From: Welwitschia mirabilis
Taxonomy: Eukaryota > Gnetophyta > Gnetopsida > Welwitschiales
Reading direction: 5' to 3'
Assembly: GCA_051453625.1 (NCBI GenBank)
Contig: JBOZIK010000001.1
Coordinates: 128,447,326-128,511,325 of the forward strand
Length of the DNA stretch: 64,000 bases
The notes under the pieces are model-generated. The model had not been told where the DNA came from and made no database searches. It was given only the letters and a program-made list of their open reading frames with translations. Shown here piece by piece: positions 47,890-58,911 of this stretch. Position 1 is the first letter of the stretch, and the number at the start of each line of letters is the position of its first letter. Both the position numbers and the translations under genes were made by a program.

Positions 47890-48672
47890 ATTTCTTTGCA
47901 TTTATGCCCTGTCACTTAGCACCACTTTACTATCTATATTAAATTTGGATGAGACTACTACAACTAGTTTTCTTAGCACTTTTATAATCCCTTAAACATA
48001 TGTTTATATGAGGATAAAGGTCTCTTAGTATTATGATGAGTTATCATAATGGTAGCAATAAACATGGCATACTCCACAATGTACATCATTATCATCATAT
48101 ATTTTCTAAACTTATACTCCACAAGAAAGCAATAATACTGGTGATAATCTAGGGATTTAACTCACTACATTATCAATTCCACTCTTAGTAATTATAGATT
48201 TTTTTATTCTATTTAAAAAAGGGGAGAAGATGGTAAATTAGTTTGAAACTTTGTGTGAGTTTGAAAAAAGTAGATTCGAGATGATTGATTGGATCTTATT
48301 ATAAGTGGCATTATGTTTAATGCTTACTCATGAGATTTTACACACATTTGTCTTAATATCTTATTCTCTCTTAGTTTTTACCTTTTTATCTTTTCAAAAT
48401 TTATTTTGATTATTTGTTATACATTTTTGAATCACTATAATAATCTCTTATTAGTAGTAACATTAGTTATAATATCTTGTGTGATCATCAAATTTTTTTT
48501 ATGTTACTACTTATTGCACTTTTTAATACACTCATATACTGGTTAAACATCATTATACTTTGTACTAGTTCGTAATGCAACATTGAAAGATTTATGATTT
48601 CGTATTATCTTGAATAAAATTATTAAATCTTATGCTAATATAATTTTTAAAGTTTTAAACATTATCAAAAAG
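47890..48672 (+). other. 3' part of SIRE-like element 2 before its LTR
   Basis: Sequence aligns in part with 28.2-28.99 kb of element 1, including the 'aaagttttaaacattat.aaaaagaa' run that precedes the LTR. The AAAAAGAAAGA at about 48,662-48,672 is the polypurine-tract candidate. No frame is supported. Confidence 0.5.
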
Positions 48673-48961
48673 AAAGATACTATTAGTAAAATTCAGTTTG
48701 GATGATTACACTTATTAAATGTAATGTGATCGATCTGTAGGCATAACATTAAAGATAGATCTCAGGTTATCAATGCACTCAAATTGAAAACAAGGATGAA
48801 CGAATAGACAAATCAAGTCTCAAGTAAATTAATAGGTTTTGCAAATAAAACTTAAGATTAGATAATATTTATTTTAAGACTTATGAAGTTTGAACAAGAT
48901 TGACTAGAAAAATCTACAAGGTGGAAGATGTCTATGATGAAGATGTTTACAAGGTCAAAGA
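48673..48961 (+). repeat. SIRE-like 3' LTR, left part before the insertion
   Basis: It aligns with the first part of the 28,995-30,442 LTR and ends inside the motif cluster ('ggaagatgtctatgatgaagatgttt'). The LTR resumes at 58,912 with 'aatatgtctagac', so the Tekay-like element inserted within the cluster. Confidence 0.75.
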
Positions 48962-49188
48962 TGTTACATCTAGATTTTCAAGGTCCAAAGATTTATCTGA
49001 AGAACTAAATTAAAAATAAATTTATTGATATAGAGTTCAAAAAGATAATTTAGTTATTATATTTATTATTCAGATGTAATTATATTAGAGAAAATTTTGT
49101 GTTGTAATTTTTATTTTAAGTCCTTTCATTTTGTAATAGACATAATATTATTTTTTATAAATCCTTGGTAACTTAATTATGATCTTTA

Positions 49189-49344
49189 ATGGCTAAATTA
49201 TTGATTAAATTAATGGTTATAATAGTGGTTATGTTAGTGGTTAAATTAGTGGTTACATTAGTGGTTACATTAGTGGCTTAATTAATGGTTACATTAATGG
49301 ATAAAGTAGCGGTTACATTAATGGCTAAATTAGTGGATGTATTT
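49189..49344 (+). repeat. 12-bp minisatellite, left LTR
   Basis: Thirteen consecutive 12-base units of the form GTGGTTACATTA / ATGGCTAAATTA in perfect 12-base register. The unit length keeps the reading frame, which explains accidental Val/Leu/Thr-rich frames in the partner copy. Confidence 0.93.
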
Positions 49345-49628
49345 ATTTTCTTTGAGTAGCTATTATAATTTCCTTTATTTAACATGAAAAATATTATTGT
49401 GTTTGGTTACATTAATTGCTAAATTAGTGAATGTATTAATATTATTTTCTTTGAGTAGTTGTTTTACTTTCCTTTATTTAACATGAAAAATATTATTATG
49501 TGATGAATAATTTTAATTATTTATTTTAATAATTTCATGTAGTAGAATGATAAGCATTATTATTTGTTATGATGAAATATTATGAACCTAGTGGCTAGGC
49601 AAGATAATGATTAGGGGTTATGGAATCC

Positions 49629-49690
49629 CCACCACCTTTACCATCTTTACTGCCTTTGCCACCTTTCCTACTTTCACCACCTTATTTTCA
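49629..49690 (+). repeat. CCACCTTTACC-type tract, left LTR
   Basis: A pyrimidine-rich run of CCACCTTTA / CCACCTTTC units of about 9 bases, just upstream of a TATA-like 'tactataaataggac' at 49,723-49,737. The right LTR has the same arrangement (57,360-57,425, then 'tctataaagagg'). Confidence 0.85.
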
Positions 49691-50154
49691 TGATGATGTC
49701 TCTTCATATCCCTACATTCTATTACTATAAATAGGACTTTCTTCACCTCTCATTTTCATATTTTTAAGAAATCCTATGTTATTTAATCTTGATGATTTTT
49801 ATCTCGGAGCTTATAAAGCATTAGAGCCTTAAAAGTCTTAAAGTCTTTAAAAGTTTTAAAAGCCTCTATCTTAAATTCAAGTATGGTTTTTAGGTTAGTT
49901 TATTTTCTTGTATGGTTCTTGGCTTAATTTCTTTTCTTATATAACCTTTAATTCTTACATTTCCTTTTGTCCTGTAATACTTATATTCCCTAAAGCTTTC
50001 ATTAGTATTACCATATGTTTGCATGTTTTGTTCATATTATGTATACCTTATGTTATAGATTCCTTAGGATCTTTTCATTACAAATTCTTATCCATCTTGA
50101 TTTAAGCTCCATGAATAACCTATATTAATATACGAGAAATTATGAGAATAAACG

Positions 50155-50455
50155 AGATTACTGTAATTACCTTCAAAGAGTAAAGAAAGTAATTATCCTC
50201 CCTGTTTGTGTCTAAATGGAATTATTATAAATTACCTCTAAAGAATAAAAAAAGTAAATTGTCCCTCTAGATGTGTGCAATTGAAATTACTATAAATTAT
50301 CTCTAAATAGTAAAGGGAGTAAATTATTCCCTTTATATGTGTGCAATTGGAATCACTGTAAATTACCTCCAAAGAGTAAAGGAAGTAAATTGTCCCCTCT
50401 AAATATGTACAATTAGTATTACTATAAATTATTTCTAGAGAGTAAATGGAGAACT
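50155..50455 (+). repeat. 66-bp tandem repeat, left LTR
   Basis: About four and a half units starting at 'attactgtaaattacctc', with internal 'gagtaaag.aagtaaattgtcccc' and 'gatgtgtgcaattgga'. Unit starts are near 50,158, 50,221, 50,287, 50,352 and 50,418. The right LTR array (57,902-58,151) has units of uneven length, so the arrays have changed independently. Confidence 0.88.
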
Positions 50456-51031
50456 CTAAACCTACCTATTCCTTATCACGGGCTATATTGGAAACTATGA
50501 ATGTTATAGTTCTCACACCATACTTCTATGTGTAGAAAACATTGCAAGAGATGATTCAAATAAGAGTGAATGAATGCATAACATGCTTGATGTCATCTAT
50601 GTGATTTATTATTTTGAGAGAAATTATGTATTATATAGCTTTTGATTGATATGATGTCAATAAAATACTTGATTTACCTTAGAAATAAAGAAATATTCAT
50701 TATTTTTATATCAATGGATTTTTATGTGTTAGTTCTTTTTTTTCTTGCAAAGTTATTTGCGAATTGTATTTATTTATCTACTTCATATATAGTGAAATAT
50801 GGTTTAACTTGTTGACAATTTATTTTTAACAAACTTTATTTAATACTATTGTTATCTATAGATTACTATAATTTTAATTAAAAATGTAGCATATTTGTTA
50901 AGTTAAAAAGGTAAATGTTATTGAGCGTCTTACAATATTATAGTTTTGGGTTTAAAACTTAGGACGTTACATTTGGGTATTAAAGCATTAATTTAAAGTT
51001 TTTAGCTATTAAATTTAGGATGTTACATTTT

Positions 51032-51045
51032 GGTATCAGATCTTG
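51032..51045 (+). promoter_or_regulatory. Primer-binding site of the Tekay-like element
   Basis: TTGGTATCAGATCTT follows the left LTR end GATGTTACA by a few bases. It matches the Met-type TGGTATCAGAGC site apart from one base near its end, and confirms 51,027 as the LTR end. Confidence 0.8.
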
Positions 51046-52550
51046 GATAGTGATTCTACGAGGAATAGTCACTATAAAGTTGTTATAATAGCCTAGGTTA
51101 TGATTTCATTGGGCATAATTGAGTTTTAACATCAGAATGTAGGTTGTTTCATTAGCTAAATAAGATAATTAGATGTTTTTGTAATATTTTAGGTTGTGAT
51201 AATACCTTCTAAAATAGATCTAGCACCTTCTTATAGTAATTTTAAGTCATCTATTTCAACTATTAATAAGAAGGTAAATGAATTACATGCAAGAAGAAAT
51301 CGTCTTTTAAGACAATAGTATTGCCAATAGAAAGACTACAAAACCCAAGTTTAACTTTAATAAAGAACCCATGGAGGTATTAATAAGGTCTTAAAAAAAT
51401 TAAAATAATCTTTGAATTTGGCATAATTTCACTTAATTACATTTCTTTAAAAACATTTCATGTTTTTATAGAAATCACATCACCGTAAACATAACTTGCT
51501 ATCCTTATAGTATAAGAGATGATATTGAATTTAGATATATTTTTAAACACTTGGTACACATTTTAAAATAGACAAAATAGGCCATACATGTGAATTAAAA
51601 TGGTTTACATATGCACATACAAGTGAAATCCATGCTTAACAGAGTGAATTTCAATCTACTTTCCTTTACAGAACCTAAGATAAATGCACATACTTAGTAT
51701 ACTCGCAATAATGAAAATGTTATGATAGAAGTCTTAAGGCTTCTTCATCATGTCCTCTAAGCATGGATCTTGAAAATTTTTCAAAGAAATCAAAGCATCT
51801 CTAAGCATTCTTAGAGTAGTTGTTATTTATCAGTGTTAGAGTCACAGCTTTGACAAGCAAGAACATCAATAGGAAACATACATTTAATGCTTTCTACTAC
51901 CAAAAATTAGATGTAAAATTGATTATTGTAGGCCATTATGCAAGAAATTAAGTTACTTTACTACTCTTATTTCATAATTCCTATTTCTCTAGGTTTATTT
52001 TATTGCCACCTAATAGATTCTACATGCATTAGGATTTTTAAAGAAATACTTTTCTTTGTTATTTTCATTTTATCTAATTTATTTTATGCTTATTAAAAGT
52101 TATGATTATAGCTTCTAAGTTCTTTCTTATTTAAAAATTTCTTGTAGTCTTAATAATTTTTCATCTAGGATAAAATCTAACTTAAAATCAAATAAGTAGG
52201 GAAAAAGAAGGAAAAAAATCTTTCTTCTTGATAATCACAAGGTGAGAGTGAGCATCAAAGGAGTTTTATTATTATCAGTTGAAATGACTATCAAAAGAAC
52301 TTTCAATGATGGAGAAGAGTAGAAATTACTATGAAAATAGTGGTCAAGGAAGTAGATAATGAAGTGTAGCCAGTAATGACTCTATGATTTTCATTTTAAA
52401 AAGGAAAAGCTTTGGAATTCAATTTAGATTTTGGATTTAAAAAATTAAATGTTGGATTGAAATTAGATGAGCCTTTTTAGGAATTAAAGAAAACTTAAGA
52501 AACTTAATTGAGTGCCTTTATGCTGATTTGAGGTATAAGAAAATTTTGAA
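51046..52550 (+). other. Interior of the Tekay-like element, left part
   Basis: From 51,205 a short + frame reads SKIDLAPSYSNFKSSISTIN, which might be the start of a gag leader peptide but has no known motif. From about 51,700 the minus strand should hold the C-terminal kinase lobe of the antisense gene, but I could not identify the DFG or APE motifs with confidence; only a GYTSLSTSLTTIF piece near 52,350 weakly recalls the GY.APE segment. Confidence 0.4.
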
Positions 52551-52559
52551 TCACTAGAT

Positions 52560-54340
52560 GTGTAGGATGCAAAAACAAAATACAAAGTACTAACAAGAGG
52601 CAAAGAAAGTTTCGAGGGAGTCATTCTAGTCTATAAGTCATAATTGTGGTTTCCAAGATTTTTTCCCAAATAGAATAGTTCTCTTGCTATACTAAATACT
52701 ATTTTAAGCCTTGTTCTCCATGCTAATGATGAGTTTCCCCTAAACAAATGATCATATAAGCTATTATGAGGCATATATGGGTAAAAAAACGAACTTCTCC
52801 ACCTTGAAATAAAAGTATAAAATTACTAGAGCCAAATTCATGTAATCCAACAACCTAAGTAGTTGCATATGTTCCTTAAAAGTGTTGTTCCTTAGCTTTT
52901 ATAGCTTGGGTAGTTGTTTAATAGCCAAAACTTCACCTGAATCAAGTGTTACTTTGTATGCATTCGAAAAATTTCTAGCCACTAGAAGCTTTATTGCCAT
53001 AGAAAGAACCTAGTTAATCTTTGAAGTAGATTGATATTATGCAATGTTACAATCCTTTTATTGCTATCATCTTATATATGATCTTCTATTTTTTTGTGTA
53101 GCTTCTTTATACAACTTATAAACCAAGGGAACCACTTTAGTAGCATACCACTTTACCTTTTCAAATTTAGAATTATCTTTAAGATTGATTGAATCTTGGC
53201 CAAAATGACAACAAACATATAAGGGCTTTCCACATAAACTAGGATTTTCAATGAAAGAATTTGAATGAAAGAAGTTAAAAAACATTATATTGGGTATGAT
53301 TCCAGACAATCTACTGCTTGAGAAATTAAAGATTATTAGGCTTTGATGACTAAGATCAGGTATGTTTTCACTTAGGTTATTGTTTTTCAGTCTTAATTTG
53401 ATTAGTAAAAAATATTAATGAAGCATAAAGGAATTGGATCACTTAGTCTATTATGGAACCCTGAAATGCTTCTTAGAGTTACTTATTTCTTAAGAAAAGT
53501 GAAAATCACATAAAAACATCCCTCTTTTGGCAAAATAGTGAAAGGAAATCATTCCAAAATTAAGCAGAGCCACCAATCAAACACCTTTTTCTAGAAATAT
53601 ATATCATACCAACAAAATTGAATAATGCATCAAAATTCATTATGCAATATGTAAGGACATCTAATTTCATAGCTTTTAAAGCAAGCAACTTGAATTTTTA
53701 ATTCTAAGTGATCCATGGATCTTGATGACATTCATCTATCATTTGAATTATAGGAAATGCACTATTTAAGAGCTATCTTTATTGTGAATTTGATTTTGTT
53801 TCTACTGCCTAAAGAGTCGTAAAATTTACATCAATAGTAAGATACATTTTAATCAACCTCAATACTCACATTAAGAGATGCTAGACATTTGTATTGCTTA
53901 ACACTAGTAAGTAAACTAATTTTAGAATCTTAGAGCTATTTAATATTATAATTATTATGAATAATTTTTGCAATGAACAATACTTGATGAAAAACTAAGC
54001 TAGTTGGATAATTTATTGAATGATCTCCTAACAATCTTTTAATTTTAAGTTCATAACAAATTCAGGATTGAACACTGATAAATGAACTATTTGATCTATC
54101 AAAAATCCGATTTATTTAATGGTATTATCTTACATCTTTTCTTTACTATGTCTCTAATGGATAAATTTCTATTTAAGTTGATAAACTTCTTTCTTGATAG
54201 GGCATTCACGAGGCCTTGAATAGAACCATCATTTGAATCTAATATCACTAGTACTTATGTCTAGATTTTTCTTCACTTCATGGAAAGATTTATCAATATG
54301 TCATATCATTTCATTTTTTAGTATGGATATTGTGGCCTTA
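52560..54340 (-). pseudogene. LRR receptor-like kinase pseudogene (subfamily III-like), antisense inside the LTR element
   Basis: On the minus strand: a last LRR, LRLKNNNLSENIPDLSHQSL, then FNFSSSRLSGIIPN (53,400-53,290); NPSLCGKPLYVC (53,250-53,210), the signature after the LRRs; a juxtamembrane stretch where a kinase linker should be (53,200-53,065); AYKVTLDSGEVLAIKQL (about 52,970-52,915), the glycine-loop end with the catalytic-lysine VAVK box read as LAIK; and MPHNSLYDHLFRGNSSLAW, then RTRLKIVFSIARELFYL (about 52,790-52,660), the hinge and helix E region. The N-terminal part (53,410-54,340) is poorly kept. Frame shifts and stops are present. This is the only host-gene-derived sequence found. 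Such kinases are membrane signalling proteins, some of them catalytically inactive. Confidence 0.85.
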
Positions 54341-56763
54341 TTATCATTAATACTCAACTTTTATAAAGGGGAGACTACTTTTGAATTTGAGTTTCATAGA
54401 TATCATGTTTTGTTCACAAATAGAATAAATATTTTAAAAACTCAAAAAAAAGGGATGTAAATTGTCTTTGTATTACTTCCTTTACATCAAAAGCATAGAA
54501 CAGAAGTAATGGATGTATAAACAATGATTAAATCTAGAAGAACAAGTATATAAGAAATAGACAAAGCAAGGAAGAACATAATTCTTCTTATGAAACCTCT
54601 TACTTATGATGGAGCTCTTTCTCTTATACCATCAACTTTTAAATGTGAAGATAAAGCCCTTTATTATACTCTTATACAACATTTATACCATGTTATAAGT
54701 ATTTAGTTTATAAAACCATGTTAAGGAAGTAGTTAATTTTATGTTTTCCTGTCTCTCAACATTTATTGGGTGTTTTTGTGAGTGAGATCTTCTTGGATGA
54801 GTACTTTATGATTTTGTATTTATTTGAGCCTTAACTTAAGGGATTGTTTGGATGCTTGTATGAAAGCTTAGTTGCTTGAAGATCCTTTTGATGGTATTCC
54901 TTATATATTCTCTTCATTCTTTAGTTAAATACTTCCTTGCTAATGTGATTATTCTCTCTTTGCATAATTTGTGTGGAACTAATAGCTCTTGGACATTATA
55001 TTTTCTCATATTTGTAATTCTCTTTAACACATGTGTTTTCCTTCCTTTACACCTGCGTCATTGCTCTGGTATCTTATTAAAAGATTTAGGAAACCTAAAA
55101 ACAGTGAATCTCTTAACCTAATGCTCTATCTTTTATCATTACAAGAGAACAATTACTACCAACCAGAAACCAAAAATGCATTGCAAACACATGTGTATCA
55201 CTTTATTGAGAACAAATTAAACTTCAAAATCCATAGATAAATAAGAAGCAAAGAGCCAGGAAAAAAGAGAGCAGGGCATACAAATTTTGACCTACAAAAA
55301 TCATTATCTACATAGTGATAATTTACTAAATTTAGCCTTTGAAAACTCTACGTTAATGTTGTCTACATTGTATACCAAATTTTGATACCTTCACTACTAA
55401 ATTTTTTTCTAAGGTATTTTTGAAGTTCATGATGAATCCTTCTTTTTACTTTCAAGTTAGCTCATATGACATATGCTCCACCTTTCGTTAATAACTTTTT
55501 AATGGCCCTTTCTTCCTTCTCACATGTGCCTTCCCTTACTTGTATTCATGCTACTACTAATCCATCTCATCTAGAAGGAAATTTTTTTAGAGGCTTGAAC
55601 CTTTGCTCTATTATTGTAATGCCCCTGCTAAATTGCAAAATTCATTATAGAATTTAAGATTCCTCTCTTTTTAAATAGATAAATTAGAGTTAAATGTACA
55701 AAAACATACATTAGTTACACACAGAACACTTTTGAAATATTCAAGGTAGTGGCATAGTTGATTATTAAGAAGATTTGGTAAAGGATAGCTCACTTATTTG
55801 AGTTTCTAAGATGATGTTTTTATGTAATTAAGGCTATTTAGTAAGTCATACTTATTTTTCTAGGTCTTACAATTACAAGCTTAAATTTCTTACTTGATTC
55901 TATGTCTCATAAGTTATCAATGAGATTCAATTAATAAAACCCCTATTCTACCATAGCATCTCATATTAATGGACATAAGGATTAAAATAAAATTTTATCT
56001 AAATAATAATTGTTAACTATGGTACATTTTAAAAGAGTAATTTAGTTTTAATTAGATGATACATTTTATATATGCAACTTAAAGGACTAATGTATTTTTA
56101 ATTTTCATAACACAGAAACTTGTATTAGATATTCCCCATGTTTCTTGATAAGGACTTAAATAGTATAAGATTTACGCCTTTTGCATGTGTTATCTTTGAA
56201 GTTTAAAATGTAAATTTTCATGAGTAAAAGGGAGATGAAAGAAGATTTATCTTTACTTATTAACACACAAATGTAAGATAACTTTTATAGATGTAAAATG
56301 TAATTTTTATGAAAGCCATATGTCATGCAAGAACCATCTTATGTTACAATCAAATGGGGTAGAAAAGATAATGGATAACAAAATAATGATATAGCAAATT
56401 TGTACAGGCTTAACCATTCTAAATACAAGAGTTGGTTAATCTTATACTTATCACAAAAATAAATGTCATCAATTAACAATTTTTATGAAAAACATTTCAA
56501 CTTATTCAACAATTTACATGGTGTTAAAGGAAGATTTATTTGATAAAATATTATTTAAGTTATACCTTATAGCAAGTTATTTTTAAATTCATTAGAGATG
56601 GATTTTGCATTAAATTCCACAAATAAAAATCTGATATCTGTGGTTAGATAATTAAGAAGTGGGTATTCAACTAAATTGAATAATTAAAGCTTGAATAATT
56701 AAAATTTTGATTTAAGAAAAAGCTGTAGTAAAATAAAGATAAATTCAACATTATAATGATTAA
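54341..56763. other. Interior of the Tekay-like element, right part
   Basis: No motif-bearing frame. Open pieces of 63-81 codons (for example 54,876-55,121 and 55,466-55,657, both +) are hydrophobic or unremarkable. Because the kinase remnant is antisense, this part could include its 5' flank or promoter carried along. The interval 55.0-55.3 kb is a little less A+T-rich and keeps a 'cctgcgtcatt'. Confidence 0.4.
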
Positions 56764-56843
56764 GAGAAACGAAAGTAGAAGCTACTTGGGAATATAAAAT
56801 AGATGTATTGTAGTGAAGAACTAAGCTTTCTTATTCAATTTTC
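56764..56843 (+). pseudogene. Pol C-terminal stub of the Tekay-like element
   Basis: RETKVEATWEYKIDVL is followed, after two stops, by SYSIFKDEGM. The EATWE motif is the well-known C-terminal end of chromoviral integrases. Only about 25 codons of pol survive here, directly before the polypurine tract, which shows that the element derives from a coding Tekay-like parent. Confidence 0.75.
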
Positions 56844-56864
56844 AAGGATGAAGGGATGGATAAA
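56844..56864 (+). promoter_or_regulatory. Polypurine tract of the Tekay-like element
   Basis: AAGGATGAAGGGATGGATAAA precedes the right LTR and shares AAGGGATGGATAAA with the minus-strand relative at 33.6 kb. It fixes the right LTR start at 56,865. Confidence 0.8.
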
Positions 56865-57037
56865 TATCATTTCCAAATTTTCAAGGTCCAAAGATTTAGC
56901 TTAAAAACTAAATTCAAATAATTTTATCATTATTATGGAAAATGTAATACTGCAATTATTGTTTTAAGTCCTTTCATTTTGAAATAACCATAATATTATT
57001 TTTTAATAAATCCTTAGTAACATAATTATGATATTTA

Positions 57038-57169
57038 TTGGCTAAATTAGTGGTTAAATTAATGATTAAATTAGGGGTTAATTTAGTGGTTAAATTAGTG
57101 GTTACATTAGTGGCTAAATTAGTGGTTACATTAGTGGATAAAATAGTAGCTAAATTAGTAGTTGTATTG
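57038..57169 (+). repeat. 12-bp minisatellite, right LTR
   Basis: Eleven 12-base units of the same type as at 49,189-49,344, two fewer than in the left LTR. The copies differ from each other by single changes, mostly transitions. Confidence 0.92.
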
Positions 57170-57359
57170 ATATTGTTTTCCTCGTGTAACTATTGCATTT
57201 TCCTTTATTTAACATGGAAAATATTATTATGTGATGGATCAATTTAATTCTTTATTTTAATAATTTCATGTAGTAAAATGATAAGGATTATTATTTTTTA
57301 TGATTAAATATTATACACCCAGTGGCTAGGCAAGGTAATGATTAGGGGTATGGAATCCC

Positions 57360-57425
57360 TTCCACCTTCACCACCTTTACCACCTTCACTGCATTCACCA
57401 CCTTCATCACCTTCACCACCTTCTT
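57360..57425 (+). repeat. CCACCTTCACC-type tract, right LTR
   Basis: Runs of CCACCTTCA / CCACCTTTA in 9-base steps, matching 49,629-49,690 in the left LTR. Confidence 0.85.
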
Positions 57426-57901
57426 TTCATGATGGAGCCTCTCCATATTCCTATATTTTCTTTCTATAAAGAGGACATTCTTCTCCTCTTATTTTTATAT
57501 TTCTAAGAAATCCTCTATTATTCAATCTTGATGATTTTGAACTTGGAGCTTGGAAAGCATTGGAGTCTTATAAGTCTTGAAGAATTCAAAAGTTCTTAAA
57601 GTATTCATTTTAAATTTGAATATTTTCTATGACTTATTTTATTTTCTTATATGATTCTTGGCTTAAGTTATTTTCTTGTATGAACTTTATTTCTTGCATT
57701 TCCTTCTATCTTATAATACTTATATTTCCTAAAGCTTTTGTTAGTATCTCATATATTGTATGGAGTTTGCATGTTTTGTTCATATTATGTACACCTTACA
57801 TCATAGTTTTCTTAGGATCTTTTCATTACAAATACTTACCCATCTTGATTTAAGCTCTATAAATGACTTATTTTAATATATAAAAAATTATGAAAATAAA
57901 C

Positions 57902-58151
57902 TAGATTACTGTAATTAACTCTAAAGAGTAAAGTGTGTAAATTGTCCCCTCTAGATGTATGCAATTGGAATTACTATAAATTACCTCCAAAAAGTAAAGG
58001 AATTAAATTATCCCCTTTGGATGTGTGTAATTAGAATTACTATAAATTACCTTATATCCTCTTAATGTGTGTAATTGGAATTACTGTAAATTTCCTCCAG
58101 AGGGTAAAGAAAGTAAATTGGCCCCTTTGGATGTGTGCAATTGGATTACTA
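57902..58151 (+). repeat. 66-bp tandem repeat, right LTR
   Basis: Units of 'attactataaattacctcc...gtaaattgtcccc...gtgtgcaattgg', one of them shortened to about 41 bases near 58,036. Homologous to 50,155-50,455 with a different unit count. Confidence 0.85.
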
Positions 58152-58911
58152 AAAGTTTTTATGATAAAAGCAAAGAAAATATGTGGTCTTGGTCTCATCT
58201 TGCATTTATTTAGCATTGTACTCTTCTGTTATTCTAACTGTATATCTTGGATTATTTTGGTAATGCATCTTGGATTATTTTTATAGTACATCATAATCAT
58301 ATCTTGAATATTCTTGAAAATCCTTGTGCTTAGAAACCCTAAACCTACCTATTACTTATCATGGATCATATTGGGAACTATAAAGATAACATTTTTCACA
58401 CCAAACTTGCATATGCAAGAAACACTATAAGAAATAATGTAGACAAGGGTTAATAGATGTATTACATGCTAGATGTCATATACATGCTTTCTTATTTTTG
58501 TAGGACTTATGTATTCTAGAGCTTTTGATTGATATGATGTAAATATGATACTTGAGTTCACCTTATAAATGAAGAAATGTTTATTTTTCTTATATAAATA
58601 TATTTTTATGTGTTAGTTCTCTTTTTTACTACAAAGTTATTTGAGAATTTTATCTATTTATCTACTTCAAAAATAGTGAAATATGATATAAGTTCTTAAC
58701 AATTTGTTTTCAACAAACTTCATTTAATATTATAATTATCTATAGATTACTATAATTTCAAGTGAAACTATAGCATGTTGGTTAAGTTAAAAAAGTAAAC
58801 ATTATTGAGCATCTTGCAATATTGTAGTTTTTGGATTAAAACTTAAGATGTCACATTTGGATATTAGAGCATCAAGTTGAAGTTTTTAGCTATAAAATTT
58901 AAGACACTACA

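Larger units (their letters stand above)
48962..51027 (+). repeat. Left LTR of the Tekay-like element
   Basis: 2,066 bp, homologous along its length to 56,865-58,911. Both share, in order, 'tcaaggtccaaagattta', a 12-bp minisatellite, 'attatta.tgtgatg', a CCACCTT-type tract, 'gatgattttta/gaacttggagctt', a 66-bp tandem repeat, and the end 'attgagc.tctt.caatatt' followed by the terminal repeat. Open pieces within it are accidental. Confidence 0.85.
48962..58911 (+). mobile_element. Non-autonomous Tekay-like element carrying a receptor-kinase gene fragment
   Basis: Two LTRs (48,962-51,027 and 56,865-58,911) with a Met-type primer-binding site after the first and a polypurine tract before the second. 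The ends are TGTTACATC...GGATGTTACA, decayed forms of a TGTCACGTC-type inverted terminal repeat. Flanking pentamers AAAGA and AAATA differ at one base and may be the target duplication. The interior (5.8 kb) has no RT, protease or gag that I recognise; it keeps only the pol tail next to the polypurine tract and has an antisense LRR-kinase remnant. It is nested in the SIRE-like LTR. Confidence 0.8.
56865..58911 (+). repeat. Right LTR of the Tekay-like element
   Basis: 2,047 bp. It begins TATCATTTCC, a decayed TGTCACGTC-type end, and ends ...GACACTACA. It is homologous to 48,962-51,027. The open frame at 57,038-57,247 (VVKLVVTLVAKLVV..) is a by-product of the 12-bp minisatellite and not a gene. 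The frames at 57,629-57,853 and 49,908-50,105 are homologous to each other and are LTR sequence. Confidence 0.85.

Noticed and set aside
53067-53309. 80-codon frame as an intact small host gene
   Set aside because: It starts inside the last LRR of a larger kinase remnant; flanking LRR and kinase pieces continue in other frames, so it is part of a pseudogene.
54876-55240. Two overlapping plus-strand frames with hydrophobic segments, possible secreted peptides
   Set aside because: No signal cleavage site, homologue or conserved copy is visible; chance frames in A+T-rich DNA are equally likely.
57038-57247. 69-codon frame rich in Val, Leu and Lys resembling a membrane peptide
   Set aside because: It is produced by the 12-bp minisatellite in the Tekay-like LTR; the homologous left LTR has stops in the same place.
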